Source of the DNA: Bacillota bacterium
Lineage (GTDB): Bacteria > Bacillota > Dethiobacteria > Dethiobacterales > Dethiobacteraceae
Length of the DNA stretch: 64,000 nt
Assembly: GCA_018725565.1 (NCBI GenBank)
Contig: QLUR01000002.1
Span: forward strand, 89,662-153,661
Reading direction: 5' to 3'
In this document: positions 54,189 through 63,647 of the stretch, piece after piece
Layout: each line of letters starts with the position of its first letter
Numbering within the stretch: the stretch's first letter is position 1
The notes under the pieces: model-generated
Seen by the model: only the letters and a program-made list of their open reading frames with translations
What the model was told of the DNA's origin: nothing
Database searches by the model: none
Made by a program: the position numbers and the translations under genes

Positions 54189-54391
54189 TGATTAAAGCCG
54201 AAAACTTATGGAAGAGCTTTCCCATGCGGCGGGACAGGCCCGGGTTCAAGGAATTTATCGTCAGGGCTCCCAAGTTTTTAAAAGAAAACAATAATCGTTT
54301 CTGGGCGCTAAAAGGCGTCAGCCTAACTAAAGGAGCTTCCGCCAGTGCGGCTGCCGCGATACGAAGGTGTGAGCCAACGCAAGAATGTTAA
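54188..54391 (+). pseudogene. Truncated Wzt-like ATPase
   Basis: Begins as a normal polysaccharide ABC ATPase (MIKAENLWKSFPMRRDRPGF ... FWALKGVSL) but after about 47 residues turns into unrelated sequence and stops. Walker A and everything after it are gone. It pairs with the broken permease upstream. Confidence 0.85.
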
Positions 54392-54442
54392 TTTTTAGTT
54401 AACTTGCAAGGAAAACAAAGGAATCAATCGCTTCCTGTCGAA
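54392..54442 (+). repeat. Intergenic repeat, copy 1
   Basis: TTAGTTAACTTGC followed by GGAATCAATCGCTTCCTGTC. Closely similar sequence precedes rfbF at 56486-56536. It contains a short AGGAA/TTCCT hairpin. Confidence 0.7.
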
Positions 54443-54521
54443 CACCTACAGCAGTCTGAAGCTGACCGGCGGTGTATGCACCCGACTGCAAAGAGCATCG
54501 TAATGGGAAGTGATTTTTTTG

Positions 54522-54608
54522 TTGAAAACCTGGCTGGTCACCGGCGGCGCCGGTTTTATCGGCAGCAACCAGGCGGTGGGTAACACCCCCTTTTGGGCCG
54601 GACGATAG
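54522..54608 (+). pseudogene. N-terminal fragment of a nucleotide-sugar epimerase/dehydratase
   Basis: 29 codons with the Rossmann start TWLVTGGAGFIGSN and then a stop. The rest of the enzyme is absent; the break comes directly after the nucleotide-binding motif. Confidence 0.75.
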
Positions 54609-54880
54609 AGTAGAGCTTGCTTCCAGCAAGAGTAGAGCTAACGGCGGCGAACCGCGAGACGAGCCACCCGGAATATGGAGATGAGTCCGTAGCGAAGCCG
54701 TTGAATCCTGTGAAACTGCCTCCCGAGGCTAACGGGAGAAGAGTACTCATTGGCTGACCTCAAGGGGTCATGAGCGTTAAACCAGGGTATATCTCGCTGG
54801 TGTGCTTGAGGGTATACTGGGAGAAGTTTCTACCGATCGTCTGATGAGGGTTCTCAAGACACCATTGGGAGGCGCAGTCA
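54609..54880 (+). other. Structured non-coding stretch, possible group II intron 5' fragment
   Basis: A chain of hairpins: CTTGC/GCAAG, GCGG-CGAA-CCGC, CTCCCG/CGGGAG and TGACC/GGTCA, with the stretch GTGAAACTGCCTCCCGAGGC resembling domain I of bacterial group II introns. It could begin at the GTGGG near 54576, where the epimerase fragment breaks. No reverse transcriptase or domain V is present. Tentative. Confidence 0.3.
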
Positions 54881-56449
54881 TTGAGCATCAGCAAGCAAGG
54901 GATGGGTCAGGCAGCTTTATTGCTGGTGGCAGGAACTATCCTCAGCCGTATTTTAGGCCTTGTCCGCGAAACTGCCATTGCTTACCAGTTCGGGGCCACA
55001 GCCCAAACCGATGCTTACCTGGTGGCGACGATAATTCCCATCGCTCTTTCAGGTATTATAGTCGGCTCACTTGCCACTGCTTTTATCCCGGTGTTTACCG
55101 AGTACCGTCTCCAATCAGGAGAAAAAGAAGCATGGAAAATGGCCAGCGGCGTAATCACCTTAGCGCTCATCATTCTTCTTGCCGCCGCTATCTCTTTTTT
55201 CCTGGCCGCGCCTGTTTTTATCTCCCTGCTTGCCCCCGGCCTGGCGGCAGAAGCCAAGGCGTTGGCTGTGCAGCTTTCCCGTTTGCTGGCGCCCGCTCTT
55301 TTTTTTGCCGGCACCGTCGGGCTTGCCAGCGCTGTGCTGCATTCCTATCGCCATTTTACCTATCCCACTTTTGCCGGTCTGTTGCATAACGCTGGCATGA
55401 TTGGCGGAACATTGCTGCTTGGCGGCCTATTAGGCATCAGCGGACTGGCGATAGGCGCCGTAGCCGGTCTGCTGGCCAACGTGTTGATTATTCTTATCCC
55501 GCTGGCCGGCCAGATGAAATTTTACCGTCCGACCCTCAGCGGACTTCGCCATCCCGGCACTGTAAAGGTTGGCGTAATGCTGCTTCCCTTTCTGGTTGGT
55601 TCTGCCGCCGGCCAGGTTAATATGCTGGTGGACCGTATTCTGGCCTCCTGGCTGATGGAAGGCAGCATTGCTGCCCTAAACTTTGCCGACCGGTTGATTG
55701 GTTTGCCCCTGGGAATCTTTGCCGGCGCCGCTTCCACTGCGGTTTACCCGTTTTTGGCGGAGCAGGCTGCGGCCAGGAACATAAATGAGCTGCGCCGCAC
55801 TTTTTCCGATGGGCTGCGCATGCTCTGGTTTATAGTTTTCCCGCTTGCTGTCGGCCTTAAAGTCCTTGGAGAGCCAATTATCCGCCTGCTCTTTGAACGG
55901 GGCGCATTTGACACCGCAGCCACCGGAATGACGTTCATCGCCCTGTTTTACTATGGCCTCGGCATTTACGCCCACGCGGCCAACGCCCTGTTGGCGCGGG
56001 TTTTTTTTGCCCTGCAGGATTCCGCTACCCCAATCAAACTGGGCCTCTTGTCCACCGGCCTGAATGTCGTGCTGAATCTTATACTTGTTCGCTTCATGGC
56101 CCATGGCGGCCTGGCTTTGGCCACTTCCATCGCCGGTACAGTCACTTGCATTTTGCTGGCGTATGCTTTGCGCCGCCGCCTCGGGAGCCTGGACGGCTGG
56201 CGCCTACTGCGCTCTGTGAGTAAATTTGCTGCCGCCTCGCTGCTTATGGGGCTCACGGTGGCTGCTGCTTATCGTATTTCTGCAAACTTTATTAGTACGG
56301 ATTCGCTCACCCAGCAAATATTGCAGGTGGGTGGTCTCGTTATGCTTGGCGGGGCGGTCTACTTCAGCGCCGCGGCACTGCTGCGCACCGAGGAGCTGGG
56401 CTGGCTGATCCGGCGTATGCGGGAGATGCTGGGGCGTTCCAATGCTTAA
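54881..56449 (+). CDS. murJ: Lipid II flippase MurJ
   Basis: 522-residue integral membrane protein of the MVIN/MurJ family with about 14 membrane segments, flipping lipid II (or another lipid-linked sugar) across the membrane. N-terminal GTILSRILGLVRETAIAYQF, then FGATAQTDAYLVA and the mid-protein RLIGLPLGIFAGAASTAVYP are typical. TTG start at 54881 with GGGAGG eight bases upstream. In a polysaccharide locus it may serve an O-antigen-like polymer. Confidence 0.93.
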   Translation: MSISKQGMGQAALLLVAGTILSRILGLVRETAIAYQFGATAQTDAYLVATIIPIALSGIIVGSLATAFIPVFTEYRLQSGEKEAWKMASGVITLALIILLAAAISFFLAAPVFISLLAPGLAAEAKALAVQLSRLLAPALFFAGTVGLASAVLHSYRHFTYPTFAGLLHNAGMIGGTLLLGGLLGISGLAIGAVAGLLANVLIILIPLAGQMKFYRPTLSGLRHPGTVKVGVMLLPFLVGSAAGQVNMLVDRILASWLMEGSIAALNFADRLIGLPLGIFAGAASTAVYPFLAEQAAARNINELRRTFSDGLRMLWFIVFPLAVGLKVLGEPIIRLLFERGAFDTAATGMTFIALFYYGLGIYAHAANALLARVFFALQDSATPIKLGLLSTGLNVVLNLILVRFMAHGGLALATSIAGTVTCILLAYALRRRLGSLDGWRLLRSVSKFAAASLLMGLTVAAAYRISANFISTDSLTQQILQVGGLVMLGGAVYFSAAALLRTEELGWLIRRMREMLGRSNA

Positions 56450-56485
56450 AACTTAGAAAGGTAAGCCGGGCGCCGCTTTTGTTAA

Positions 56486-56536
56486 ATTATAGTTAATTTG
56501 CTGATAGAAACAAGGAATCAATCACTTCCTGTCGAA
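56486..56536 (+). repeat. Intergenic repeat, copy 2
   Basis: TAGTTAATTTGC, then GGAATCAATCACTTCCTGTC, matching 54392-54442 except for a few bases. It lies directly before rfbF and may be a shared regulatory element. Confidence 0.7.
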
Positions 56537-56559
56537 TAACCGCTCGAGGTGAATTCTTG

Positions 56560-57336
56560 ATGAAGGTGGTTATTCTTGCCGGCGGGGCCGGTACCAGGAT
56601 AAGCGAAGAAACAGACCTTAAGCCAAAGCCAATGGTAGAAATAGGCGGCAAGCCGATCTTGTGGCACATTATGAAAACTTACTCCCATTACGGCTTTAAT
56701 GATTTTATTATTTGCCTTGGTTACAAAGGCTATCAGATAAAGGAGTACTTTGCCCATTATTTCCTGCATCAGTGTGATGTGACCTTTGATTTCAGGAACA
56801 GCAACCAACGAATTGTTCACAGCCATAAAGCGGAGCCGTGGAAAGTTACCCTGATCGACACCGGCCTGAATACCATGACCGGCGGACGCATCAAGCGCGT
56901 GGCGCCTTACGTGGAGAGCGAAACTTTTATGCTTACCTATGGCGATGGAGTAAGCGATGTTCCCCTGGAACGTTTGCTCGCTTTTCATACAGCACACGGT
57001 AAGCATGCCACTGTAACGTCCGTGCAGCCTTCCGGCAGGTTTGGGGCGTTAAATCTTACTGATGACAACCAGGTTATTTCCTTTCTGGAAAAACCAAAAG
57101 GTGACGGTTCTTGGATCAACGGAGGCTTTTTTGTTTTGGAACCGGAGATATTTGACTACATAGAGGGAGACGCCACCATTTGGGAAAGGGAACCCCTGGA
57201 ATGTCTGGCACGGGACGAGCAGCTGGTAGCTTTTAAGCACGACGGTTTTTGGAAGCCCATGGATACCTTGCGGGACAAGATTGAACTGGAAAACCTGTGG
57301 AATGTTTCCGGAGCGCCATGGAAGGTATGGGAATAG
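56560..57336 (+). CDS. rfbF: Glucose-1-phosphate cytidylyltransferase
   Basis: Makes CDP-glucose from CTP and glucose 1-phosphate, opening the CDP-3,6-dideoxyhexose pathway. The 258 residues show LAGGAGTRISEETDLKPKPM near 6, GGKPILWHIM near 30, LTYGDGVSD near 126 and EREPLECLA near 210. GAGGTG lies eight bases before the ATG. First of a run of overlapping genes. Confidence 0.96.
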   Translation: MKVVILAGGAGTRISEETDLKPKPMVEIGGKPILWHIMKTYSHYGFNDFIICLGYKGYQIKEYFAHYFLHQCDVTFDFRNSNQRIVHSHKAEPWKVTLIDTGLNTMTGGRIKRVAPYVESETFMLTYGDGVSDVPLERLLAFHTAHGKHATVTSVQPSGRFGALNLTDDNQVISFLEKPKGDGSWINGGFFVLEPEIFDYIEGDATIWEREPLECLARDEQLVAFKHDGFWKPMDTLRDKIELENLWNVSGAPWKVWE

Positions 57337-57339
57337 CAT

Positions 57340-58428
57340 ATGTTCGGGAACATCTACCGGGATAAAGTTGTTCTCATCACGGGACATAGCGGCTTTAAGG
57401 GTTCCTGGCTGGCTTTATGGCTTAAGGAGCTTGGCGCAACTGTTATAGGATATTCGCTTAATCCGCCATCAACGCCATATCATTTTCAGCTGTTGGGTCT
57501 TGATATCGTTTCGCTGACCGGTGATATCAGGGATAAAGAGAAATTAACGGAGGCCGTTAATACATATAAGCCGGAAATAGTTTTTCACCTGGCCGCCCAG
57601 CCGCTGGTCAGGCAATCATACAAGAACCCCGCCTGCACCTTTGAGACAAACATTATGGGGACAGTAAACCTTTTTGAAGCCTGCCGGCAAAGCGCGTACG
57701 TCAGAGCCATAGTAAACATTACCAGTGATAAATGCTACGAAAACAAGGAATGGGTCTGGGGATACCGGGAAATTGACCCTATGGGCGGCTATGACCCTTA
57801 CAGTTCATCGAAGGGTTGCGCAGAACTTATCACCAATTCGTATCGTAACTCCTTCTTTAATCTAAACGACTACGGCAGGTCCCATCAGGTGCTCCTGACC
57901 AGCGCGCGAGCGGGCAATGTGATTGGGGGCGGCGATTGGGGAGATGACCGCTTAATACCGGATATTGTTAAAACAACAGCTAAAAATGAAAGTGTGCTGA
58001 TCAGAAGTCCCCGGGCAACCCGTCCCTGGCAGCATGTTCTGGAACCTTTGTCCGGCTATCTGCTGCTTGGACAAAAGCTGCTTGAGGGCAGGACGGAGTT
58101 TGCCGAGGGGTGGAACTTTGGACCAGTTGCTGAAAGGCCCGTCACTGTCCGGGAGGCAGTGGATAAAATAAAAGAAAGCTGGGAAAGCGTAAATTATTTA
58201 GTTCAAGAAGAAACAAGCAGGTTGCACGAGGCCAATTTGCTTAAACTTGACTGTTCTAAAGCGTCTGCAAAACTAAAGTGGCAAAATGTTTGGGATTTCC
58301 ACAAAACGTTTGAAAGGACCGCCTGCTGGTATAAAGATTATTACGAGCAAAACCAGGTTCGCAGCCGGGATGACTTGCAGGAGTATTTATTTGCCGCGGG
58401 GCAAAAGCAGGTTGCATGGTTAAAGTGA
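57340..58428 (+). CDS. rfbG: CDP-glucose 4,6-dehydratase
   Basis: NAD-dependent dehydratase giving CDP-4-keto-6-deoxyglucose. The 362-residue short-chain dehydrogenase shows TGHSGFKGSWLALWL near 14, HLAAQPLVRQSY near 82 and the catalytic YDPYSSSKGCAE near 150. It follows rfbF by three bases. Confidence 0.96.
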   Translation: MFGNIYRDKVVLITGHSGFKGSWLALWLKELGATVIGYSLNPPSTPYHFQLLGLDIVSLTGDIRDKEKLTEAVNTYKPEIVFHLAAQPLVRQSYKNPACTFETNIMGTVNLFEACRQSAYVRAIVNITSDKCYENKEWVWGYREIDPMGGYDPYSSSKGCAELITNSYRNSFFNLNDYGRSHQVLLTSARAGNVIGGGDWGDDRLIPDIVKTTAKNESVLIRSPRATRPWQHVLEPLSGYLLLGQKLLEGRTEFAEGWNFGPVAERPVTVREAVDKIKESWESVNYLVQEETSRLHEANLLKLDCSKASAKLKWQNVWDFHKTFERTACWYKDYYEQNQVRSRDDLQEYLFAAGQKQVAWLK

Positions 58429-58446
58429 CAGGCGGGGGGCTGCAGG

Positions 58447-59778
58447 ATGGATAAACGGGAACAGCTCAGGCGAGAGATTTTTGCTAAAGTAAGTGAATAC
58501 TACCGGTTGGCACATCAGCCAACCCAAGAGGCTGATTTTGTCGCGGGAAAGTCAAGAGTCAATTATGCGGGCAGGGTCTTTGACGAAAATGAGCTTGTCA
58601 GCCTAGTGGACAGCGCCCTGGACTTTTGGCTGACCAGTGGGCGCTACGAGCAGGAATTCCAAGCTAAAATGTCTTCTTTCCTGGGAACGATGCATGTTGT
58701 GACGACCAATTCAGGCTCCTCTGCCAACCTGTTGGCCATTTCCGCCTTGACATCGTATAAGTTGGGGGAGCGGCGACTCAAACCCGGTGATGAAGTGATC
58801 ACGGTGGCGACCGGCTTTCCTACAACAGTTGCGCCTATTGTGCAGAACGGACTGGTTCCTGTTTTTGTTGATATAGAAATAGGCACCTACAATATAGACA
58901 CCGACCTGCTTGAAGCAGCGCTTTCTGCACGTACCAGGGCGGTTTTTCTGGCCCACACCTTAGGTATTCCCTTTAATTTAGACCGAGTGGCCGCTTTCGC
59001 CCGCCGCCACAATCTTTGGTTAATAGAAGACAATTGCGATGCGCTTGGCGCAAAGTGGAACGGTAAACATACTGGCACATTCGGAGACTTGGCTACTTTT
59101 AGTTTTTATCCGGCGCATCACATTACCATGGGTGAAGGCGGTGCTGTAACAACCGATGACCCTGTCCTGAAGCAACTTGTCACTTCGTTTAGGGACTGGG
59201 GGAGGGACTGCTGGTGCGATCCCGGACAGGACAACACCTGCAATAAGCGGTTCGAAGGACAATTCGGAGACCTGCCTGCCGGCTATGACCATAAATATGT
59301 TTATTCCCATTTGGGTTATAACCTGAAACTGACTGATATGCAGGCCGCGGTGGGCGTGGCTCAACTGGACAAACTGCCGGCCTTTATTGAAAAGAGAAGG
59401 GAGAACTGGCATCGCCTTTACCAGGGCCTTAAGGTCCTTGAAGAATTCTTCATCCTGCCGAACGTGCCGCCTCAGGCCGACGCCTCACCCTTCGGTTTCG
59501 TCCTGACCGTCAGGGACGACGCACCTTTTGACCGCCGGGAAGTAACAGCCTTCCTGGAGGAGCGCCGGATTCAGACCCGCACTGTTTTTGCCGGCAATAT
59601 AGTCCGTCAGCCGGCCTTTACCAATAGCAATGTCCCGCACCGGATTGCAGGAAAACTAAAGAGTACCGACAAGGTAATGACAGATACCTTCTGGGTAGGG
59701 GTCTATCCGGGGCTTTCCTCATCGATGCTGGAGTATATGCTGGATAAATTCCGGCAGATACCGGAGAAGCTTTCATGA
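58447..59778 (+). CDS. rfbH: CDP-4-keto-6-deoxyglucose-3-dehydratase (E1)
   Basis: PMP- and [2Fe-2S]-dependent enzyme removing the C3 hydroxyl. The 443 residues belong to the DegT/DnrJ fold, but the PLP lysine is replaced by His in [13 protein letters not shown] near 218, the RfbH hallmark. Cluster cysteines are in [15 protein letters not shown] near 250. The partner E3 reductase is not in the window. ATGA overlap with the next gene. Confidence 0.96.
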   Translation: MDKREQLRREIFAKVSEYYRLAHQPTQEADFVAGKSRVNYAGRVFDENELVSLVDSALDFWLTSGRYEQEFQAKMSSFLGTMHVVTTNSGSSANLLAISALTSYKLGERRLKPGDEVITVATGFPTTVAPIVQNGLVPVFVDIEIGTYNIDTDLLEAALSARTRAVFLAHTLGIPFNLDRVAAFARRHNLWLIEDNCDALGAKWNGKHTGTFGDLATFSFYPAHHITMGEGGAVTTDDPVLKQLVTSFRDWGRDCWCDPGQDNTCNKRFEGQFGDLPAGYDHKYVYSHLGYNLKLTDMQAAVGVAQLDKLPAFIEKRRENWHRLYQGLKVLEEFFILPNVPPQADASPFGFVLTVRDDAPFDRREVTAFLEERRIQTRTVFAGNIVRQPAFTNSNVPHRIAGKLKSTDKVMTDTFWVGVYPGLSSSMLEYMLDKFRQIPEKLS

Positions 59779-60692
59779 GGTGCCTGGTAACCGGCGGCAC
59801 AGGTCATATCGGTTCGTATCTGGTGCAACTGCTGCTCGGGCAGGGTTGCCAGGTCGCCGTATTGCTCCGGCCAACCAGCAATGCTTGGCGTATCAGGGAG
59901 GTGCTGGACCGTGTGCGGGTTATCAGCGGCGACTTGACTTCCGTGGCAGAGACAGCGCCGGATATGCAAAGCTTTGCCCCTGCGGTGGTGTTTCACCTTG
60001 GTTGGGAGGGCGTAGGCAGCAGTTACCGTAACAGCCCGGCTCAGCTGCAGAACCTGGACGGCAGTCTGAAGCTGCTGCAACTGGTATCGCAGAGTGGCTG
60101 CCGGCATTGGATTTACATGGGGTCGCAGGCCGAATACGGACCATGCGACGGAATATTGTCCGAAGATTTGCCGGTCCGTCCGGTAACGTTATATGGAGTT
60201 ACTAAGCTAAGCGTAGGGCTATTAAGCCAGAAGCTGTGTGAGGCTTATAACATTGGCTTTACCTGGCTGCGCTTGCTTGCCGCGTACGGGCCGATGGATG
60301 ATCCGCAGCACTTGATTCCTTCTGTCATTTTATCGCTCCTGAAGGGGGAGAAGCCGGTAATGACCGCTGGAGAGCAGCGCTGGGATTACCTGTATGTAGA
60401 GGACGTCGCCGCCGCTATCTGGCAGTCCGCCATTAGCCCAAACGCCAAAGGCGTGTTCAACCTGGGCTCAGGCCAGGCAACGCCTGTAAAAAGCATAGTG
60501 GAACGAATCCGCGACTTGATTGACCCCGGCTTGCCGCTCGGGTTAGGCGAGCTTCCCTATCGTCACGACCAGGTAATGCACTTGCAGGCAGATATTTCCC
60601 GCCTGCAACAGGCCACGGGTTGGACACCCCAGGTCAGTTTAGACGAGGGGTTGCAGCGGACTGTGGATTGGTATAAGAAAAACTGTGGTTAA
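59775..60692 (+). CDS. NAD-dependent epimerase/dehydratase (nucleotide-sugar 4-reductase candidate)
   Basis: 305-residue extended short-chain dehydrogenase: [13 protein letters not shown] near 7, HLGWEG near 74, SQAEYG near 117 and YGVTK near 139 with catalytic Tyr-Lys. The position after rfbH suggests reduction or epimerisation of the CDP-keto-sugar (as in abequose, paratose or yersiniose synthases). The exact product cannot be told. Confidence 0.85.
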   Translation: MRCLVTGGTGHIGSYLVQLLLGQGCQVAVLLRPTSNAWRIREVLDRVRVISGDLTSVAETAPDMQSFAPAVVFHLGWEGVGSSYRNSPAQLQNLDGSLKLLQLVSQSGCRHWIYMGSQAEYGPCDGILSEDLPVRPVTLYGVTKLSVGLLSQKLCEAYNIGFTWLRLLAAYGPMDDPQHLIPSVILSLLKGEKPVMTAGEQRWDYLYVEDVAAAIWQSAISPNAKGVFNLGSGQATPVKSIVERIRDLIDPGLPLGLGELPYRHDQVMHLQADISRLQQATGWTPQVSLDEGLQRTVDWYKKNCG

Positions 60693-60744
60693 CGCACCGT
60701 CACCTTTGGTCACTGATGAAAGCTGTGAAGGCGGGAGGCAAAAC

Positions 60745-62466
60745 GTGAAGGGTTCGGACTATCTTGCCAATTTCTTATCTGCTCAGGGAGTTGAGCACGT
60801 ATTTGAAGTAGTAGGTGGCATGATAACACACTTGGTGGACTCTATTCACTGTCAGGGCAAGATCCGTCTTATAAGCATGCATCACGAGCAGGCAGTTGCC
60901 TTTGCAGCAGAAGCCTCGGCACGGATGACCGGGGTACCGGGTGTAGCCATGGCAACCAGCGGGCCCGGCGCCACCAACCTGCTAACGGGTATTGGCAGCT
61001 GCTACTTTGACTCATCACCTGCCGTCTTCATCACTGGCCAGGTTAATCGTCACGAACAGAAGGGAGACCGGCCCATCCGTCAGCTGGGTTTTCAGGAAAC
61101 CGATATCGTGTCGATGGCCAGCCATGTTACCAAGGCTGCCTGGGGGATCCAGTCCCCGGAGGAGATACCATTAACCCTGTCAAAAGCTTTCACAGTTGCT
61201 TTGTCCGGGCGGCGCGGACCGGTTCTGCTCGACATTCCCATGGATGTGCAGCGGTCGCATATCTCTGCTGAAGCTGTGAAACAAGTAGCGGTTCCGGCCG
61301 GGCAGGCTCCTGACTTCGGAGAGATTAAGGACTTGTTGGTGCAGTTGAGTGTTGCCCGGCGCCCTTTGATTTTAGCGGGTGGCGGTATTCGTTCGGCTGG
61401 AGCGGCCGATTTGTTTCGGAATTTTGCCGAGAAGGTTAAGGCCCCGGTGGTGAACTCGTTGATGGGCATTGATGTATTGCCCTATAAGCATCCGCTGCGG
61501 GTAGGAACAATCGGCAGCTATGGAAATCGGTGGGCCAACATGGCTATTGGTCAGGCAGATTTTTTACTGGTATTGGGCAGCCGTCTTGATGTCAGGCAAA
61601 CAGGTTCAGAAACAGCTGCTTTTAAAGGTGACAGGGTAATTTACCATGTTGACTGTGAAGCGGGGGAGATCAATAACCGGGTAGAGGGCTGCCGCCCCAT
61701 CCTGGCCGAGTTGCCTGCTTTTTTTGATGCGGCACTTAGAATAGCTGTACAGACGCAATTTCCTGACAAAACTGAATGGTTGTCGGAAATTAACGAACTC
61801 CGGCGCAGTTGGCCGGACGTTGGGGAACTGAAGGACATAGAGGGGATTAATCCTAACCAATTTATGCAGGAGTTGTCGCTTTCCTCAAGGTTAGCCTCGT
61901 CGTTTTCCGTGGATGTGGGACAACACCAGATGTGGGCAGCTCAATCAATACGACTTGAGGCTGGCCAACGTTTTCTCACGTCAGGCGGCATGGGTGCAAT
62001 GGGGTTTGCTCTGCCTTCGGCTATCGGTGCGGCCTTATCGTGTGCAGGGCAGCCGGTGGTGATGATTGCCGGCGATGGTGGCTTTCAAATGAATATTCAG
62101 GAGTTGCAAACCATAGCCCATCATCAGCTGCCGATAAAAATGGTCGTCATCAATAACCAGTGTTATGGTATGGTCCGCCAGTTCCAGCAGAGCTACTTCG
62201 CTGAGCGCTATCAGTCTACTTACTGGGGTTACTCAGCGCCTGACTTTACACGAGTGGCAAATGCCTACGGCATTGAGTCCCATACTGTCTGCCAGCAGTC
62301 TGAAGTGCCCGGGGCGCTCCGGAAAATGTGGCAGAAGCCGGAAACACCGTTTTTACTGCAGGTAATGGTTGATGTTTACACAAATACTTACCCCAAGGTA
62401 GCTTTTGGTCGGCCAATCACGGAGATGGAACCGTTTGTCAAGCCGCTGGATATGGAAAGCACATGA
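60745..62466 (+). CDS. ThDP-dependent acetolactate-synthase-like enzyme (YerE candidate)
   Basis: 573 residues with the full thiamine-enzyme architecture: catalytic Glu in HHEQAVAFAAEA near 49, FAD/ADP-binding-like centre, and the ThDP motif GDGGFQMN...INN near 450-480. Similar in layout to acetolactate synthase, but placed among CDP-sugar genes, as is YerE, which adds a two-carbon unit from pyruvate to a CDP-3,6-dideoxy-4-ketosugar. The GTG at 60745 is preferred (GGAGG six bases upstream) over the GTG at 60685. Four-base overlap with the next gene. Confidence 0.85.
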   Translation: MKGSDYLANFLSAQGVEHVFEVVGGMITHLVDSIHCQGKIRLISMHHEQAVAFAAEASARMTGVPGVAMATSGPGATNLLTGIGSCYFDSSPAVFITGQVNRHEQKGDRPIRQLGFQETDIVSMASHVTKAAWGIQSPEEIPLTLSKAFTVALSGRRGPVLLDIPMDVQRSHISAEAVKQVAVPAGQAPDFGEIKDLLVQLSVARRPLILAGGGIRSAGAADLFRNFAEKVKAPVVNSLMGIDVLPYKHPLRVGTIGSYGNRWANMAIGQADFLLVLGSRLDVRQTGSETAAFKGDRVIYHVDCEAGEINNRVEGCRPILAELPAFFDAALRIAVQTQFPDKTEWLSEINELRRSWPDVGELKDIEGINPNQFMQELSLSSRLASSFSVDVGQHQMWAAQSIRLEAGQRFLTSGGMGAMGFALPSAIGAALSCAGQPVVMIAGDGGFQMNIQELQTIAHHQLPIKMVVINNQCYGMVRQFQQSYFAERYQSTYWGYSAPDFTRVANAYGIESHTVCQQSEVPGALRKMWQKPETPFLLQVMVDVYTNTYPKVAFGRPITEMEPFVKPLDMEST

Positions 62467-63494
62467 ATGGTGGGACTCCGGCAATGGAAATTAAATTGTC
62501 CATAGCTATTCCAACGTATAACGGCGCTCAGACCATCCGCGAGACTCTCGACAGCATTGTTTCACAGCTTGAAAAGGGCGTGGAAATTGTCGTTTCCGAC
62601 AATGCTTCAACCGACGGCACGGCGGAGATTATCCGGGAATATCAGGCGAGGTTTCCGGTGATTCGTTATTTTTGCAACGAAGAAAATCTTGGTGCGGATT
62701 GTAATATTGATCTTGTTGTTCGAAGATCCAGCGGAGAGTATGTTTGGCTCTTCGGTGATGATGACAAGTTGGTTGCTGGGGGCATCCGCAAGGTTCTGAA
62801 TGTTTTGCAGATTCACAATGATTTGGCAGTAGTATTCATTAATTACGCAGTGTATAGCAGCGATTTTGAACAATGTCTTAAGGAACGAGTGCTGGAAAAT
62901 AAGAACGATCTTTACTGTGAGAACGCCGACAAATTGTTGACTACCGTAAAAATTGCTCCGATTTTTTTGTCATCCAACATCATACGTCGAGCTCTTTGGG
63001 AACGGGCAGACTCAGATCACTATGTAGGAAGCAAATGGATGCATTTTGGTACCATGCTATCTCTTCTTCCCGGCCATCCATCTTACTATGTTTCTTCTCC
63101 CTATGTTATGCTAAGATCGGGAGCACTCCGATGGAAACAAGATGGGACTATTTTATTATATGGGTGTGAACTGATGAAGATTGTTCGAGAATGTCCAAAG
63201 CTTGGATATAGCAAGCACTCTACCGTGGAAACAATTAATGTCATGCTTCAAAGCTTGCCCGTGACAATATTTGGCTCCAAAATAGAGGGTCTTACAGTCA
63301 CTCGAATCTTATTGTGGAAGATGATAAAGCATTACGGTTCCTATCCTTCTTTTTGGATACGAGGTTTTGCCTTGCTCCTTCTTCCACGCGTTTTTTATCA
63401 ACTCGTGTGGGATTTCTACCAGGTTCCTATGATAAAGAAAATTTATAAGAGAAGCAAATTCTGGATTCAGCATAGATGGACCAGGAATCAATGA
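62463..63494 (+). CDS. Family 2 glycosyltransferase
   Basis: 343 residues of the GT-A fold: LSIAIPTYNGAQTIRETLDS, then VVSDNASTDGTAEII near 45, NLGADCN near 78 and the metal-binding GDDDK near 100. The C-terminus has a hydrophobic stretch (FALLLLPRVFYQLVW) and a basic end, suggesting membrane contact. It probably transfers the unusual sugar of this locus or a neighbouring residue. The start is 62463, or 62484 at MEIKLSI. Confidence 0.9.
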   Translation: MNGGTPAMEIKLSIAIPTYNGAQTIRETLDSIVSQLEKGVEIVVSDNASTDGTAEIIREYQARFPVIRYFCNEENLGADCNIDLVVRRSSGEYVWLFGDDDKLVAGGIRKVLNVLQIHNDLAVVFINYAVYSSDFEQCLKERVLENKNDLYCENADKLLTTVKIAPIFLSSNIIRRALWERADSDHYVGSKWMHFGTMLSLLPGHPSYYVSSPYVMLRSGALRWKQDGTILLYGCELMKIVRECPKLGYSKHSTVETINVMLQSLPVTIFGSKIEGLTVTRILLWKMIKHYGSYPSFWIRGFALLLLPRVFYQLVWDFYQVPMIKKIYKRSKFWIQHRWTRNQ

Positions 63495-63647
63495 CGTAAA
63501 ACAGGGCGGACAGGCACTGATAGCATTTTCCACGTCCAGGTGAATTCGTACGACAGCTGTTTCAAAAGATGTTGAACTTCAGGACGAATACTTGTTATTG
63601 CTGTAAAAGTTAAGTTTTGGGCAATATTGATAGAGGAGGTAGTAAAA

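Noticed and set aside
54802..55389. 195-codon plus-strand frame overlapping murJ
   Set aside because: It lies in another frame of murJ, is Arg/Pro/Cys-rich and has no family resemblance.
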